This document shows, one piece after another, positions 18,260-27,844 of a stretch of 64,000 nt of DNA. Source of the DNA: Orientallactaga sibirica (Eukaryota; Chordata; Mammalia; Rodentia; Dipodidae); contig JAEOAD010000052.1 in assembly GCA_036365145.1 (NCBI GenBank), positions 10,973,501-11,037,500 on the forward strand, written 5' to 3'. The notes under the pieces were generated by a model. The model was given only the letters and a program-made list of their open reading frames with translations, did not search any database and was not told the DNA's origin. Each line of letters starts with the position of its first letter. The stretch's first letter is position 1. The position numbers and the translations under genes are program-made.

Positions 18260-18685
18260 TTAATTTTTACCTTACCAGTTTCCTTCTCACTGCCTCATAC
18301 TTTCCTCAGCTCCATTGTGGCCCGATTTCCCCTCACACATTCCCACCTTTTGAGCTCTTTTCCTCAAGTCTATTCCTTTCCTTACTGTCTCAAAATGATC
18401 TTAACTATTCCTATTTTTTTTGTATCCCAAAGACTCTATCCAGCCTTGACCTTTTTCCAAATGTTCAAACCACTAGTTTCATTTCTCTACTTTTTCTTTA
18501 CACCCAGGAGACACCTTCATTAAAACATGTCTAAAATGAATGATCAGCCATTCATTTCTCCTAGCTACTTCCTTTTACTTATTTAATATTTCTGCCAATA
18601 TTACCAGGCTTAACTGAATTTTAAGGAGTATAACTTCCTGTGTTCATTTATCTCTCTTATCTCATCCATCCATCTATCCATCTTA
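18260..18685. other. Intronic single-copy sequence
   Basis: AT- and pyrimidine-rich. The two overlapping ~100-residue open frames show no family features. Confidence 0.45.
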
Positions 18686-18825
18686 GTTTTTCAAGGTAAT
18701 GTTTTGCTGTAGCCCAGGCTGACCAGGAATTCACTATATAGTCTTAAGCTAGCCTCGAACTCACAGCCATTCTCCTGCTTCTGCCTCTACAGTGCTGGGA
18801 TTAAAGGTGTACGCTACCAAGAATT
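18686..18825 (-). mobile_element. B1 SINE
   Basis: CAAGGTAATGTTTTGCTG to GGTGTACGCTACCAAG; the last head bases are lost. Confidence 0.78.
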
Positions 18826-18897
18826 TTTGATTATTTTAAGTATTTTTTTTATATTGGGATAATTTCATATATATATGTATGTATGTGTATATATATA

Positions 18898-19111
18898 ATT
18901 TTTTAAATTTTATTTATTTATTTATTTATTTGAGAGAGAGAAAGAGGCAGAGAGAGACAATGGGTGTGCCATGGACTCTAGCCGCTGCTAACTAACTCCA
19001 TATGCACGCACCACATTGTGCATCTGGTTTTACATGGGTACTGGAGAATCGAACCTGGGTCCTTTGGTTTTGCAGGTAAGCACCTTACCCGCTGAGCCAT
19101 CTCTCCAGTCC
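18898..19111 (-). mobile_element. DIP-like SINE
   Basis: TTTATTTATTTATTTG tail, CATATGCACGCACCACATTG, head GAGCCATCTCTCCAGTCC. Confidence 0.84.
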
Positions 19112-19261
19112 AGTTTTTATTTTTTTGAGGTAGGGTCTAACTCTAGCCCAGGCTGACCTGGAATTCACTATGTAGTCTCAGGGTGGCCTTGAACTTATGG
19201 TGATCCTTCTACTTCTGCCTCCAAGTGCTGGGATTAAAGGCATGTGCTACCATGCCTGGCT
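19112..19261 (-). mobile_element. B1 SINE, full length
   Basis: GAGGTAGGGTCTAACTC to CTACCATGCCTGGCT. Confidence 0.86.
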
Positions 19262-19267
19262 TGAGCT

Positions 19268-19273
19268 GTGTAT

Positions 19274-19304
<31 letters not shown>

Positions 19305-19484
19305 TTTGAGAGAAAGGCAAACAGAGAAAGAGAATGGGCACCCCAGGGCCTCTAGCCACTGCAAGTGAACTCCAGATGCATGTGCCACCTTGTGCATCTG
19401 ACTTACATGGTTCCTGGGGAATCAAATTGAGGTCCTTTGGCTTTGCAGGCAAGCATCTTAACCACTAAGCCATGTCTCCAGCCA
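19268..19484 (-). mobile_element. DIP-like SINE
   Basis: (TTTA)n tail, CAGATGCATGTGCCACCTTG, head AAGCCATGTCTCCAGCC. Confidence 0.85.
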
Positions 19485-19489
19485 TGGTT

Positions 19490-19640
19490 TATTTTTGTTT
19501 TTTTGAGGTAGGGTCTTGCTCTAGCTCAGGCTGACCTGGAGTTCACTATGTCATCTCAGGGTGGTCTCCAACTCACGTTGATCCTTTTACCTCTGCCTCC
19601 TGAGTGCTGGGATTAAAGGCATGTGCCACCACACCTAACT
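19490..19640 (-). mobile_element. B1 SINE, full length
   Basis: GAGGTAGGGTCTTGCTC to CCACCACACCTAACTT. Confidence 0.85.
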
Positions 19641-20355
19641 TTGTACATTACATTTTCTATGTAGATTTATATGTTGATGGACGCCTAAGTTGAGTCTATA
19701 ACTTGGGCATTGTGAACCTTGTTGCAGTCATAACTTGAGTTCAGTAAAAGCTGTCACAGAAATCAGTCATTGGCTACTTACCTTTTTCTCAGTGAAGTTT
19801 ATATTGTCTGTGTACATATGTAAATGCATACATTTTCTTTTTATGTAACCAATTGTTGAAACATTCACATGAATATGTATATCCATATTCATATATATTA
19901 CATATATGCCATTGGGTATATGATAATCAAGCACTCTAGACTCATGTACCTGGAATAAGTTAAGAATGAAAGATAGGGAACAAAGTCATTTTTGTAGGTG
20001 GTAAGAGAATTAACTGAATGCACAAACCAGAGAGTAAAAAGAAAGAGTGTGGAAAGAGAGAGGCATAATTCATAGAAGCTTAGTCAATTTCTTCACTGCA
20101 AAAGACAGAGGAAGTACGTTATTGTGGGATATTTGATTTGGTCTGATTTAACTTCCTTTTGGGTTTTATTGTTCTATAATAATAACCTGCTAATGTTACT
20201 ATAGAGGAATATCCAAAACCCATATATTAACAACTTTAAGCCAGAATTGAGTATTTTAAAATTTGATTGTTTTTCTAAGTATATGAGAAAGGTTTCCCCA
20301 TGAACATCTTGATTTTGAGCCTGATAATTAAATTAAAATTGTTTTTATTTTGTAG
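19641..20355. other. Single-copy intron ahead of the next MEMO1 exon
   Basis: AT-rich with no SINE for about 700 bp, a gap unusual in this window. Ends in the polypyrimidine tract TTGTTTTTATTTTGTAG. Confidence 0.6.
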
Positions 20356-20424
20356 CCATGCGGGATACACATACTGTGGATCTTGTGCTGCCCATGCATA
20401 CAAACAAGTAGACCCGTCTATCAC
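20356..20424 (+). CDS. MEMO1: MEMO1 coding exon, residues 48-71
   Basis: Encodes [15 protein letters not shown] through DPSI. The split Pro48 codon is completed by the first base and two bases of Thr71 remain at the end. Acceptor TTTTGTAG, donor AC|GTGAGT. The first full codon is His49, one of the iron ligands reported for MEMO1 (with His81 and Cys244). At 69 nt the exon keeps the phase exactly. The sequence is intact and, by recall, identical to the mammalian protein. Confidence 0.96.
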
Positions 20425-20690
20425 GTGAGTACTGCTAAAGTTGGGAAGAGTTTGGGAATTATTTAATGATGACTTTGTTATTTCTCATCTACCCTGTTTT
20501 TATATATTCAACTTAGTTAGAAAATAAACATTTTATGAATTTTGTTTCATCTTACAAACTTAGATAGTAGCTTAGTTCTTTTTCTTTGTCTGAATATTTT
20601 TACTTTCTTAGTCAGCAGTAGGCAAAATTTTTTTATGAAACTTTACAAGGTTTCCTTTACAATTTAGCAACAGTAAAAATGATAATATTG
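20425..20690. other. Intronic single-copy sequence
   Basis: AT-rich; nothing recognised. Confidence 0.45.
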
Positions 20691-20843
20691 AAGCTGGGTG
20701 TACATGCCTTTAATCCCAGCACTCGGGAGGAGGATCACCATGAATATGAGGCCACCCTGCAACGACATAGTGAATTCCAGGTCAGCCTGGACTAGAGTGA
20801 AACCCTACCTTGAAAAACCAAAAAAAAAAAAAAAAAAAAAAAA
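20691..20843 (+). mobile_element. B1 SINE, small head deletion
   Basis: GCTGGGTGTACATGCC shows loss of GGTGGCG. A GGAGGCAGAGGTA deletion is also visible. Long A tail. Confidence 0.82.
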
Positions 20844-20856
20844 GATTATAGTGATG

Positions 20857-21098
20857 GGGCTGGAGAGATGGCTCAGCAGTTAAGGCTTTTGCCTGCAAAA
20901 CCTAATGACATGTCCTGGGTTTGATTCCTTAGTACCCACATAAGCCAGGTACACACAAAGTAGCACATGCATCTGGAGTTCATCTGCGGTAGCTGGAGGC
21001 CCTGGTGTGCCCATTCTCTCATTCTCTGTCACTCACACACTCTCTTCTCTCCTCCCTTTCTCTCTCCTTGCCAATAAATTAAAATGTTAAAAAAATTA
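20857..21098 (+). mobile_element. DIP-like SINE, full length
   Basis: GGGGCTGGAGAGATGGCTCAG, ATGCATCTGGAGTTC, tail CCAATAAATTAAAATG. Confidence 0.85.
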
Positions 21099-21119
21099 TA
21101 TCAAGGTTTTTTCTTTCCT

Positions 21120-21312
21120 TTAAAAATTTTTAAAAAATATATAGAAACAAACAGAGAGAGAATGGGTGCACCAGGGCCTCCAGCCACTGTAAACAAGCTC
21201 TAGATGCATGCGCCCCCTTGTGTATCTGGTTTACATAGGGCCTGGAGAGTTGAACTGGGATGCTTTGGCTTTGCAGGCAAACGCCTCAACCGCTAAGCCA
21301 GCTCTCCAGCCC
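21120..21312 (-). mobile_element. DIP-like SINE
   Basis: GAGAGAGAATGGGTGCACC to AAGCCAGCTCTCCAGCCCC. Confidence 0.84.
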
Positions 21313-21315
21313 CTC

Positions 21316-21335
<20 letters not shown>

Positions 21336-21355
<20 letters not shown>

Positions 21356-21500
21356 TTTTTTTTTTTAGGTAGGGTTTCTCTGTAGCCCAGGCTGACTTGG
21401 AATTCTCTATGTAGTCTCAAGGTGGTCTCGAACTCACAGTGATCCTCCTACCTCAGCCCCAAGTGCTGGGATTAAAGGCCTGCACCACCACACCTGGCTT
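21336..21500 (-). mobile_element. B1 SINE, full length
   Basis: TTTTC repeats and a T run form the tail; AGGTAGGGTTTCTCTG to CCACCACACCTGGCTT. Confidence 0.85.
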
Positions 21501-21653
21501 TTTTTGTTTTGTTTTTGTTTTTTGAGGTAGGGTTTCACTCTAGCTCAGGCTGACATGGAATTCACTATGTTGTCTCACGGTGGCCTTGAACTCTCGATGA
21601 TACTCCTACCTCCTGAGTGCTGGGATTAAAGACATGTGCCCCCACATCTGGCT
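21501..21653 (-). mobile_element. B1 SINE, full length
   Basis: GAGGTAGGGTTTCACTC to CCCCCACATCTGGCTC, head to tail with the preceding B1. Confidence 0.85.
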
Positions 21654-21679
21654 CAGCTGTTTTTTTTTTTTTTTTTTTT

Positions 21680-21718
<39 letters not shown>

Positions 21719-21938
21719 TTTGAGAGAGAGAGATACAGAAATAGGCAGGTAGAGAGAGGTAGAGAGAGAGAGAGAGAGAGAATGGGTGCGCCAGGGCCTC
21801 CAGCCACTGCAAATGAACTCCAGATGCATGCACCCCCTTGTGCATCTGGCTTACGTGGGTCCTGGAGAATCGAGCCTCGAACCAGGGTCCTTAGGCTTCA
21901 TAGGCAAGCGTTTAACCACTAAGCCATCGCTCCAGCCC
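21680..21938 (-). mobile_element. DIP-like SINE with long (TTTA)n
   Basis: GATACAGAAATAGGCAGG, (AG)n, GAGCCTCGAACCAGGG subtype mark, head AAGCCATCGCTCCAGCCC. Confidence 0.86.
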
Positions 21939-21959
21939 TCAGCTGTTGTTTTTAAACTT

Positions 21960-22026
21960 TATTTTTTAATTTTTTCAAAATTTTATTATTTATTTATTTA
22001 TTCATTTATTTATTTGATAGAGATAG

Positions 22027-22070
<44 letters not shown>

Positions 22071-22248
22071 GATAGAGAGAGGCAGCTAGAGAGAAAGAAT
22101 GGGCACTCCAGGGTCTCCAGCTACTGCAGACAAACTCCAGGTGCATGTACCATCTTGTGCATCTGGCTTATGCGTGTACTGTGGAATTGAATCTAGGTCC
22201 TTAGGGCTTGCTGGTAAGTGCCTTAACCGCTAAGCCTTCTCTCCAGCC
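21960..22248 (-). mobile_element. DIP-like SINE with (GATA)n expansion
   Basis: About 12 GATA units at 22025-22072 lie between the tail and the body; head AAGCCTTCTCTCCAGCCC. Confidence 0.84.
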
Positions 22249-22249
22249 C

Positions 22250-22412
22250 TGTTGTTTTGTTTTTGAGGTAGGGTCTTAGTGTAGCCCAGGCTGACCAGGA
22301 ACTCACTGTGTAGTCCCTCGTTGGTTTTGGGCTCACTGTGATTCTCCCACCTCTGCTCTCAAGTTCTGGGTCTTGAGTGTTAGGACTGAAGGCGTGCGCC
22401 ACCATATTTGAC
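22250..22412 (-). mobile_element. B1 SINE with short insertion
   Basis: Duplicated GGTCTTGAGTGTTAGGACTG-type block near the head; ends CACCATATTTGAC. Confidence 0.75.
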
Positions 22413-22962
22413 AACGTTACTTTCCTTGAAAGACGAAATGCCTTGAAATTAATTCAAGGGAATGGAAAAGACATTGCTTCTTCATTTCTCTTCAGACTCT
22501 TCTAGTAGCTGTGGCGTTTATGGATCTAGCAATATAGCAGTAAAAAATTCTCAAACTTACTCTTTTGCATTAATTAAGCAACGAGTAAGGCTTAATTTTC
22601 TAGGTATATAGCCCATCTGCCTTCTTGGGTCTGTAATTTATTTATTTTTGTTTGTATGGAATGTGGGAATATTAGCTCCTATGAATGTTAGAGACCATAA
22701 ATTAGATAGTTTTATAGTTTAGATTGTAGGGCAGGTTTGGATGTTGAGATGAAATGATAGGAAGTTAGTTTTGCTATTGATGCTAAGACCAAGGATTGTA
22801 AAGATTCCAGCTAGGTTTTAGCTGAGCTATTGTCTTTCTATGGCAAATTACACATAATCAAGTTACTTTGTTTTTGAAGATGACTTCTCGAATGAGAATA
22901 GAGAAAGCTTTTCACATGGGATTCTCCACAAGACATCCTTTCTCTGTTATAGAAGACATGTG
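22413..22962. other. Intronic single-copy sequence
   Basis: Nothing recognised. Confidence 0.5.
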
Positions 22963-23073
22963 GAAACTGACCTAAAATTCACTCTGTAGTCTCAGGGTGG
23001 CCTGGAACTCACAGCGATCCTCCTACCTCTGCTCCTGAGTGCTGGGATTAAAGGCATGTGCCACCACACCTGG
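22963..23073 (-). mobile_element. B1 SINE, tail half missing
   Basis: Starts at ACTGACCTAAAATTCAC, ends CCACCACACCTGGTTT. No T run. Confidence 0.8.
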
Positions 23074-23097
23074 TTTATTTGTTAAAATTTTTGATGG

Positions 23098-23152
23098 AAG
23101 CCAGGCGTGGTCTAGAGTGAGACCCTATCTTGAAAAACAAAAACAAAAAATT
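23098..23152 (+). mobile_element. B1 SINE reduced to its two ends
   Basis: GCCAGGCGTGG is joined directly to TCTAGAGTGAGACCCTATCT and an A tail. About 100 nt of the middle are absent. Confidence 0.75.
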
Positions 23153-23191
23153 TTTTTTTTTGCTGGATTGTAGATGTTATAATTTTGTGAC

Positions 23192-23394
23192 TTTAAAAAA
23201 AAAATTATTTACTTATTTATGAGAGAGAGAAAGAGAATGAATGTGGGTGCATCAGGATCTCCAGCCACTGCAAATGAACTCCAGATGCATGTACCACCAT
23301 GTGCATTTGACTTACATGGGTTCTGGGGAATTGAACCTGGGGACTTAGACTTTGCAGGCAAGCACCTTAACTACTAAGTCATCTCTCCAGCCCA
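23192..23394 (-). mobile_element. DIP-like SINE
   Basis: TTATTTACTTATTTATGAGAG to AAGTCATCTCTCCAGCCC. Confidence 0.84.
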
Positions 23395-23410
23395 ATTTTG
23401 TGATTTTTTA

Positions 23411-23416
23411 AAAAAT

Positions 23417-23447
<31 letters not shown>

Positions 23448-23617
23448 TCAATCAATCACAGACAGAGAGGTGGAGAATGGGTGTGCCAGGGCCTCTAGCT
23501 GCTGCAAATGAACTCCAGATGCATGTGCTACCTTGTGCATCTGGCTTACATGGGACCTGGAGAATTGAACCTGGATCCTCAGGCTTCGCAGGCAACCGCT
23601 AAGCTATCTCTCCAGCC
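23411..23617 (-). mobile_element. DIP-like SINE with target duplication
   Basis: ATCAATCAATCACAGACAG in the tail region. ATTTTGTGATTTT occurs on both sides and, slightly changed, also before the previous SINE. The block before the head is shortened (GGCAACCGCTAAGC). Confidence 0.85.
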
Positions 23618-23814
23618 CAAATTTTGTGATTTTAAAAAAAATAGCTGACAAAGTTGATTCAGTCGGTAGCATACAGCTTTTGAAAACCTGTTCTAGCTGT
23701 TAATGAACATACAGACGCTATGCATAGTTATTTATTATAGAAGTTGATACTTGATTGTTTTAAGGACCATCTAACATAAAAACAGGAATCAGGAAATGAA
23801 ATAATAGGGGTAAA

Positions 23815-23872
23815 TCAACCGTTCTGTGGTTAACACACTTGCTTGCAAAGCCTGTGGCCTGGGTTCAGTTTC
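23815..23872 (+). mobile_element. DIP-like SINE head fragment
   Basis: GTGGTTAACACACTTGC and CTGGGTTCAGTTTC only. Confidence 0.5.
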
Positions 23873-23979
23873 TATTTAAAGCTGGGCAGTGGTAAGACTC
23901 GACTCTAGGGTTGGCTGGTTGCTTCTTCTCCCTCCCTGCCTTCGTCCCTCCCTGCCTTCTTCTTCCTTCCTTCCCTCCC

Positions 23980-24081
23980 TTGCCACTATGTATTCTCTGG
24001 CTGGCCTTGAACTCTCAGCAGTCTTCCTACCTCTGCCTCTGAGTGCTGGGATTAATGGTGTGTGCCCCACCACACCTGGCT
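23980..24081 (-). mobile_element. Old B1 fragment
   Basis: CTCTGGCTGGCCTTGAACTC to CCACCACACCTGGCT. Confidence 0.68.
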
Positions 24082-24149
24082 AGTTGCTTCTTTTTTATGA
24101 TTGCCCTTGTATGAGACATACCCCTGGAGTTGTCAGTGTGGTCAGAATC

Positions 24150-24259
24150 TTTTTTTTTTTTTTTTTTTGAGATAGTTCACTCAGGCTGAGTTTAAGGCTG
24201 TAGTAGTCTTTCTGTCTCAGCCTCAGAACTGGGATTATATCCATCACCACACCTGGCTT
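24150..24259 (-). mobile_element. Old, reduced B1
   Basis: T run, GAGATAGTTCACTCAGG, CACCACACCTGGC. Confidence 0.62.
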
Positions 24260-24314
24260 TGGCATCTTTTTACATTAAGTACATCAATCACATTGATACT
24301 TAACTTTATCAGCC

Positions 24315-24468
24315 TTTTTTTTTTTTTTTTTTCCTCAGGTAGGGTCTCACTCTAGTTGAGGCTGACCTGGAATTCACTCTAGTCTCAGGGTGGCCTCGAA
24401 CTCTAGGCGATCCTCCTACCTCTGCCTCCCGAGTGCTGGGATTAAAGGCGTGAGCCTCCACACCGGCT
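24315..24468 (-). mobile_element. B1 SINE, full length
   Basis: TCAGGTAGGGTCTCACTC to GAGCCTCCACACCGGCTT. Confidence 0.85.
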
Positions 24469-24490
24469 TTTATCAGCTTTTTATTTAAAA

Positions 24491-24626
24491 AGACAGGCAT
24501 GGTGGCACACACCTTTAATCCCAGCACTCAGGAGGCAGCGGTAGGAGTATCACTGTGAGTTCGAGGCCACCCTGAGACTACAGAGTGAATTCCAGGTCAG
24601 CCTCGACTAGAGTGAGACCCTACCTC

Positions 24627-24657
<31 letters not shown>

Positions 24658-24658
24658 A
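24491..24658 (+). mobile_element. B1 SINE, full length
   Basis: ACAGGCATGGTGGCACACACC to GACCCTACCTC and a ~29-nt A tail. The minus- and plus-strand B1 pair (24315 and this one) can form a long hairpin in the transcript. Confidence 0.86.
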
Positions 24659-24678
24659 AAGAAAGAAAAACAATTGAT

Positions 24679-24770
24679 TGCCAGTTGTGGTGATGCACAC
24701 TGGTAGGATGTTGCTGAAGAGGCAGAGGCAGGAAGATCAGTCTGAGGCCAGCCTGTGCTACACATAAAAT
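24679..24770 (+). mobile_element. Old B1-related fragment
   Basis: GCCAGTTGTGGTGATGCAC, GAGGCAGAGGCAGGAAGATC, GAGGCCAGCCTGTGCTACAC. Confidence 0.6.
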
Positions 24771-24784
24771 TAAAGCAGTATTTA

Positions 24785-24936
24785 CTATAGAGAGATTGAG
24801 GTCATGAGCGCACTAAGGCCTCTTGCTGCTGCAAACTGACACATGTACCACTCGTGCTTCTGGCTTTGTGTTTGGTACCGGGGATTGAACCCGAGCAGGC
24901 AGGCTTTGCAAGCCAGTGCCGAGGCATTTCCCAGCC
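24785..24936 (-). mobile_element. DIP-like SINE, reduced
   Basis: AGAGAGATTGAGGTCATGAG to GGCATTTCCCAGCCC with several deletions. Confidence 0.65.
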
Positions 24937-24944
24937 CTCCATCT

Positions 24945-25183
24945 GCATTTTTTTTTTTGAGAGAGAGAGACACACACAGACAGAGGGAGAGGAAGACAGA
25001 GAATGGGCGTGCCAGCAGTCTCTCAGCAGCTGTGAACAAACTCCAGATGCATGTGCCCCCTTGTGGGCGAGTGTGGCATTGTGCCCTTGCTTCACTTTGC
25101 ATCTGGCTAAACATGGGACCTGGAGATTGGAACCTTAGGCTTAAGCAGGCAGGCGCCTTAACCGCTAAGCCATCTCTCCAGCC
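24945..25183 (-). mobile_element. DIP-like SINE, long subtype, with target duplication
   Basis: CCCTTGTGGGCGAGTGTGGC and GGCTAAACATGGGACC mark the long subtype. CCTCCATCTGC flanks both ends. Confidence 0.86.
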
Positions 25184-25282
25184 CTCCATCTGCTTTTTAA
25201 TATCTCCAGATCTGCTTGTTGTCATGTACTGTGGCTTGGGACTTTCTATATGATGTGTTACTTTTTAATAGTTTACTTTTTA

Positions 25283-25483
25283 ATAAAAATATCTTATGCA
25301 TTTATTTATTTGAGACAAAGAGAGAGGGAGAGAATGGGCGCGACAGGGCCTCCAGCTACCGTAATGAACTCCAGATGCATGTGTCCCTTTGTTCATTTGG
25401 CTTATGTGGGTCCTGGGGAATTGAACTGAAGTCCTTTGGCTTTACAGGCAAACTCCTTAACTGCTAAGCCATCTCTCTAACCC
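25283..25483 (-). mobile_element. DIP-like SINE
   Basis: TTTATTTATTTGAGACAAAG to AAGCCATCTCTCTAACCC. Confidence 0.84.
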
Positions 25484-25548
25484 CCACAGTTTACTTCTTA
25501 CTTTGACAGAGGTAATGAAAGTAGTCAACAATGAAAAGCAAGTAATTG

Positions 25549-25717
25549 AGCTGGGCGTGGTGGTGCATGCCTTTTAATCCCAGCACTTGGGAGGCAGAGG
25601 TAGGAGGATCGCCTTGAGTTCAAGGCCACCCTGAGACTATATAGTTAATTCCAGGTCAGCCTGGGCCAGAGTGAGACCCTACCTCAAAAACAAAAAAAAA
25701 AAAAAAAAAAAAACAAA
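25549..25717 (+). mobile_element. B1 SINE next to a MEMO1 exon, with 16-bp target duplication
   Basis: Full-length B1 with GCTGGGCGTGGTGGTGC head. GAAAAGCAAGTAATTG at 25533-25548 is repeated at 25718-25733. The right repeat ends 45 nt before the AG of the exon at 25779. Confidence 0.92.
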
Positions 25718-25778
25718 GAAAAGCAAGTAATTGTATGTGTAAGTACAATTATTGTGTTTTCTGTTCTGTATCATGTAG

Positions 25779-25891
25779 CCGGAGAATTTTTATCCTTGGG
25801 CCTTCCCATCATGTGCCCCTTTCTCGATGTGCACTTTCCAGTGTGGATATTTACAGGACACCTCTGTATGACCTTCGTATTGACCAAAAGA
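25779..25891 (+). CDS. MEMO1: MEMO1 coding exon, residues 71-109
   Basis: Encodes [20 protein letters not shown] through LYDLRIDQK. It completes Thr71 with one base and leaves one base of Ile109. Acceptor ATCATGTAG, donor A|GTAAGT. The GPSHH motif contains His81, the second reported metal ligand of the LigB-like pocket. The third ligand, Cys244, would be encoded beyond the window. The length of 113 nt fits the phase. No damage is visible. Confidence 0.96.
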
Positions 25892-26000
25892 GTAAGTATA
25901 TAGCAATCTTACAGCTTTGAAGTCAGGTTCTGTTAATAGGGATTGTAACTCAATTAAAAAATTTACAAGTATGTGAATAGCAGAAGTAATCTATATTTCA

Positions 26001-26127
26001 GAGCTGGTTGGGTTGGCGCATGCCTTTAACCCCAGCACTTGGGAGGCAGAGGTAGGAGGATTGCTGTGAGTCTGAGGCTAGCCTGGGACTACACAGTGAG
26101 TTCCAGGTCAGCCTGGGCTAGAGTAAT
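26001..26127 (+). mobile_element. B1 SINE without A tail, with target duplication
   Basis: Runs from AGCTGGTTGGGTTGGCGC to GGGCTAGAGTAATA and has no poly(A). ATATTTCAG flanks it on both sides. Confidence 0.8.
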
Positions 26128-26515
26128 AATATTTCAGTTTACAAATTAAATTGTATTGTAACTAATCTGTATAAAACAAAAACAAAGAAAGGAAATTCTT
26201 AAAGCAACTAGTGTTTTTCCAGTCGCTACAAAATCTGTTCTTTCCATTAGTCCCCAGGCTCTAGTGGGTACATTAATACTCAGGACACGCTATGTATTGG
26301 TTGTACCCTGTACTAATTTGATGAAAGGTTTTGGACATAATAGTATATTTCTTTGTGCATCACTTTTCACCTTTTCTCACTTTAGGCTGATCATGGTGAT
26401 AATATCTTTATTTCCTCTCAAATGTTTTTTGAGAAGAGTGATACCCTGAAAGATGATAGAGAAATTTTAAATATAAAAATTAAATAACTCTTAAATATAT
26501 TTTATTTTTTAAAAT
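26128..26515. other. Intronic single-copy sequence
   Basis: AT-rich; nothing recognised. Confidence 0.45.
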
Positions 26516-26516
26516 G

Positions 26517-26563
26517 TATTATTATTATTTTATTATTATTATTATTATTATTATTTTTGGAGT
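26517..26563. repeat. (TTA)n microsatellite
   Basis: Around 15 TTA units with one interruption. Confidence 0.93.
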
Positions 26564-26577
26564 TACAGAGGTCACAT

Positions 26578-26721
26578 CTTTTGTTTTTTGGTTTTGATTT
26601 TTGTGGTAGGGTCTCACTCTAGCTCAAGCTGGCCTGGAATTCACTATATAGTTTCAGCCTGGCCTTGGGCTTATGGTGGTCCGCCTACCTCTGCCTCCAG
26701 AGTGGACCACTATGCCCGGCT
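26578..26721 (-). mobile_element. B1 SINE, small head deletion, with target duplication
   Basis: GTGGTAGGGTCTCACTC; lacks the GCTGGGATTAAAGGC block (AGAGTGGACCACTATGCCC). GAGGTCACA flanks both sides. Confidence 0.82.
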
Positions 26722-26999
26722 GAGGTCACAATTTTATCTAGTTGTTTCTTACATGATGAATGTGGAAGGCACAACCTTATGACTCTTGTAAAGATATTTT
26801 GGGAGACAGTAGAGGGAAGAATAGCATAAGAAACACCACAGTTTAGAGAATATGCTAACAAACACGAATGTATTAACCACCTATAGTTTCCTCTTACTCT
26901 AAGCTCAGTTACCTTCTACACGGAGCCATCTTCATGACCCTGGCTTTGTAGCCTGATGTTTATTAAGTTAGGCTTTAGTGCTATTGCTTCATCAAAGGT
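26722..26999. other. Intronic single-copy sequence
   Basis: Nothing recognised. Confidence 0.4.
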
Positions 27000-27188
27000 T
27001 TTTTTTTTTTTTTTTTTTTGATTTTGTTTTTCTTTTTTTTTTTTTTGAGGTAGGATCTCACTCTGGCCCAGGCTGACCTGGAATTAACTGTGTAGTCTCA
27101 GGGTGGCCTCGAACTCACAGCAATCTTCCTACCTCTGTCTCCCGAGTGCTTAAAATGGACTAAAGGTGTGTGCCACCATGCCTGGCTT
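27000..27188 (-). mobile_element. B1 SINE with double T run and target duplication
   Basis: Two T runs separated by GATTTTGTTTTTC, then GAGGTAGGATCTCACTC to CACCATGCCTGGCTTT. CATCAAAG repeats at both edges. Confidence 0.85.
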
Positions 27189-27416
27189 TCATCAAAGTTT
27201 TTATAAGTTGAGATTGTATCATAGAAATTTGTAATTTGTACTTAGAATGGATTTTATTAGTAAAATTGGAGTATGACCTTACTCCTTAATGGCTTTAGGA
27301 GACACAGTTTACTTTCAAAAACTCTTTTGGTGCATTTGGAAATGTATATAAACTGGATAGCTTATTAGGAAAGAAATGTAAACAGGTACATTTTTGTAGA
27401 AATAAGCCTTACTACC

Positions 27417-27640
27417 CTTTTCTCTTCTCTCTTCTCTTCTCTCTTCTCTTCTCTTCTCTTCTCTTCTCTTCTCTTCTCTTCTCTTCTCTTCTCTTCTCTT
27501 CTCTTCTCTTCTCTTCTCCTCTCCTCTCCTCTCCTCTCCTCTCCTCTCCTCTCCTCTCCTCTCCTCTCCTCTCCTCTCCTCTCCTCTCCTCTCCTCTCTT
27601 CTCTTCTCTTCTCTTCTCTTCTCTTCTTTCTTTTCTTTTC
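27417..27640. repeat. (TTCTC)n / (TCTCC)n microsatellite
   Basis: About 225 nt of pyrimidine-only 5-bp units: TTCTC, then CTCCT, then TTCTC again. The 94-123-residue minus-strand open frames across it are low-complexity artefacts. Confidence 0.97.
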
Positions 27641-27641
27641 C

Positions 27642-27764
27642 TCTGACATAGGGTTTTGCTGTAGTCCAGGCTGACCTGGAAGTCACTATGTAGTATCAGG
27701 CTGACCTCAGATTTACAGCAATCCCCTTACCTCTGCCTCCCTGAGTGTGCCACCACACCCAGCC
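27642..27764 (-). mobile_element. B1 SINE, shortened
   Basis: ACATAGGGTTTTGCTG to GAGTGTGCCACCACACCC, missing GCTGGGATTAAAGG. Confidence 0.78.
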
Positions 27765-27844
27765 ATTTCCCTCTTTTTTTTTTTTTTTTGGTATTGGTAA
27801 ACCATTTAAAGATTTCACTCTTTCTATTATTTTTATTTTTTTAA

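Noticed and set aside
24785..25253. Overlapping 94-146-residue frames on both strands
   Set aside because: They are translations of two DIP-like SINEs; similar peptides appear at other SINE copies across the window.
27315..27686. 123-residue minus-strand frame of R/E/K repeats
   Set aside because: Translation of the (TTCTC)n/(TCTCC)n microsatellite.
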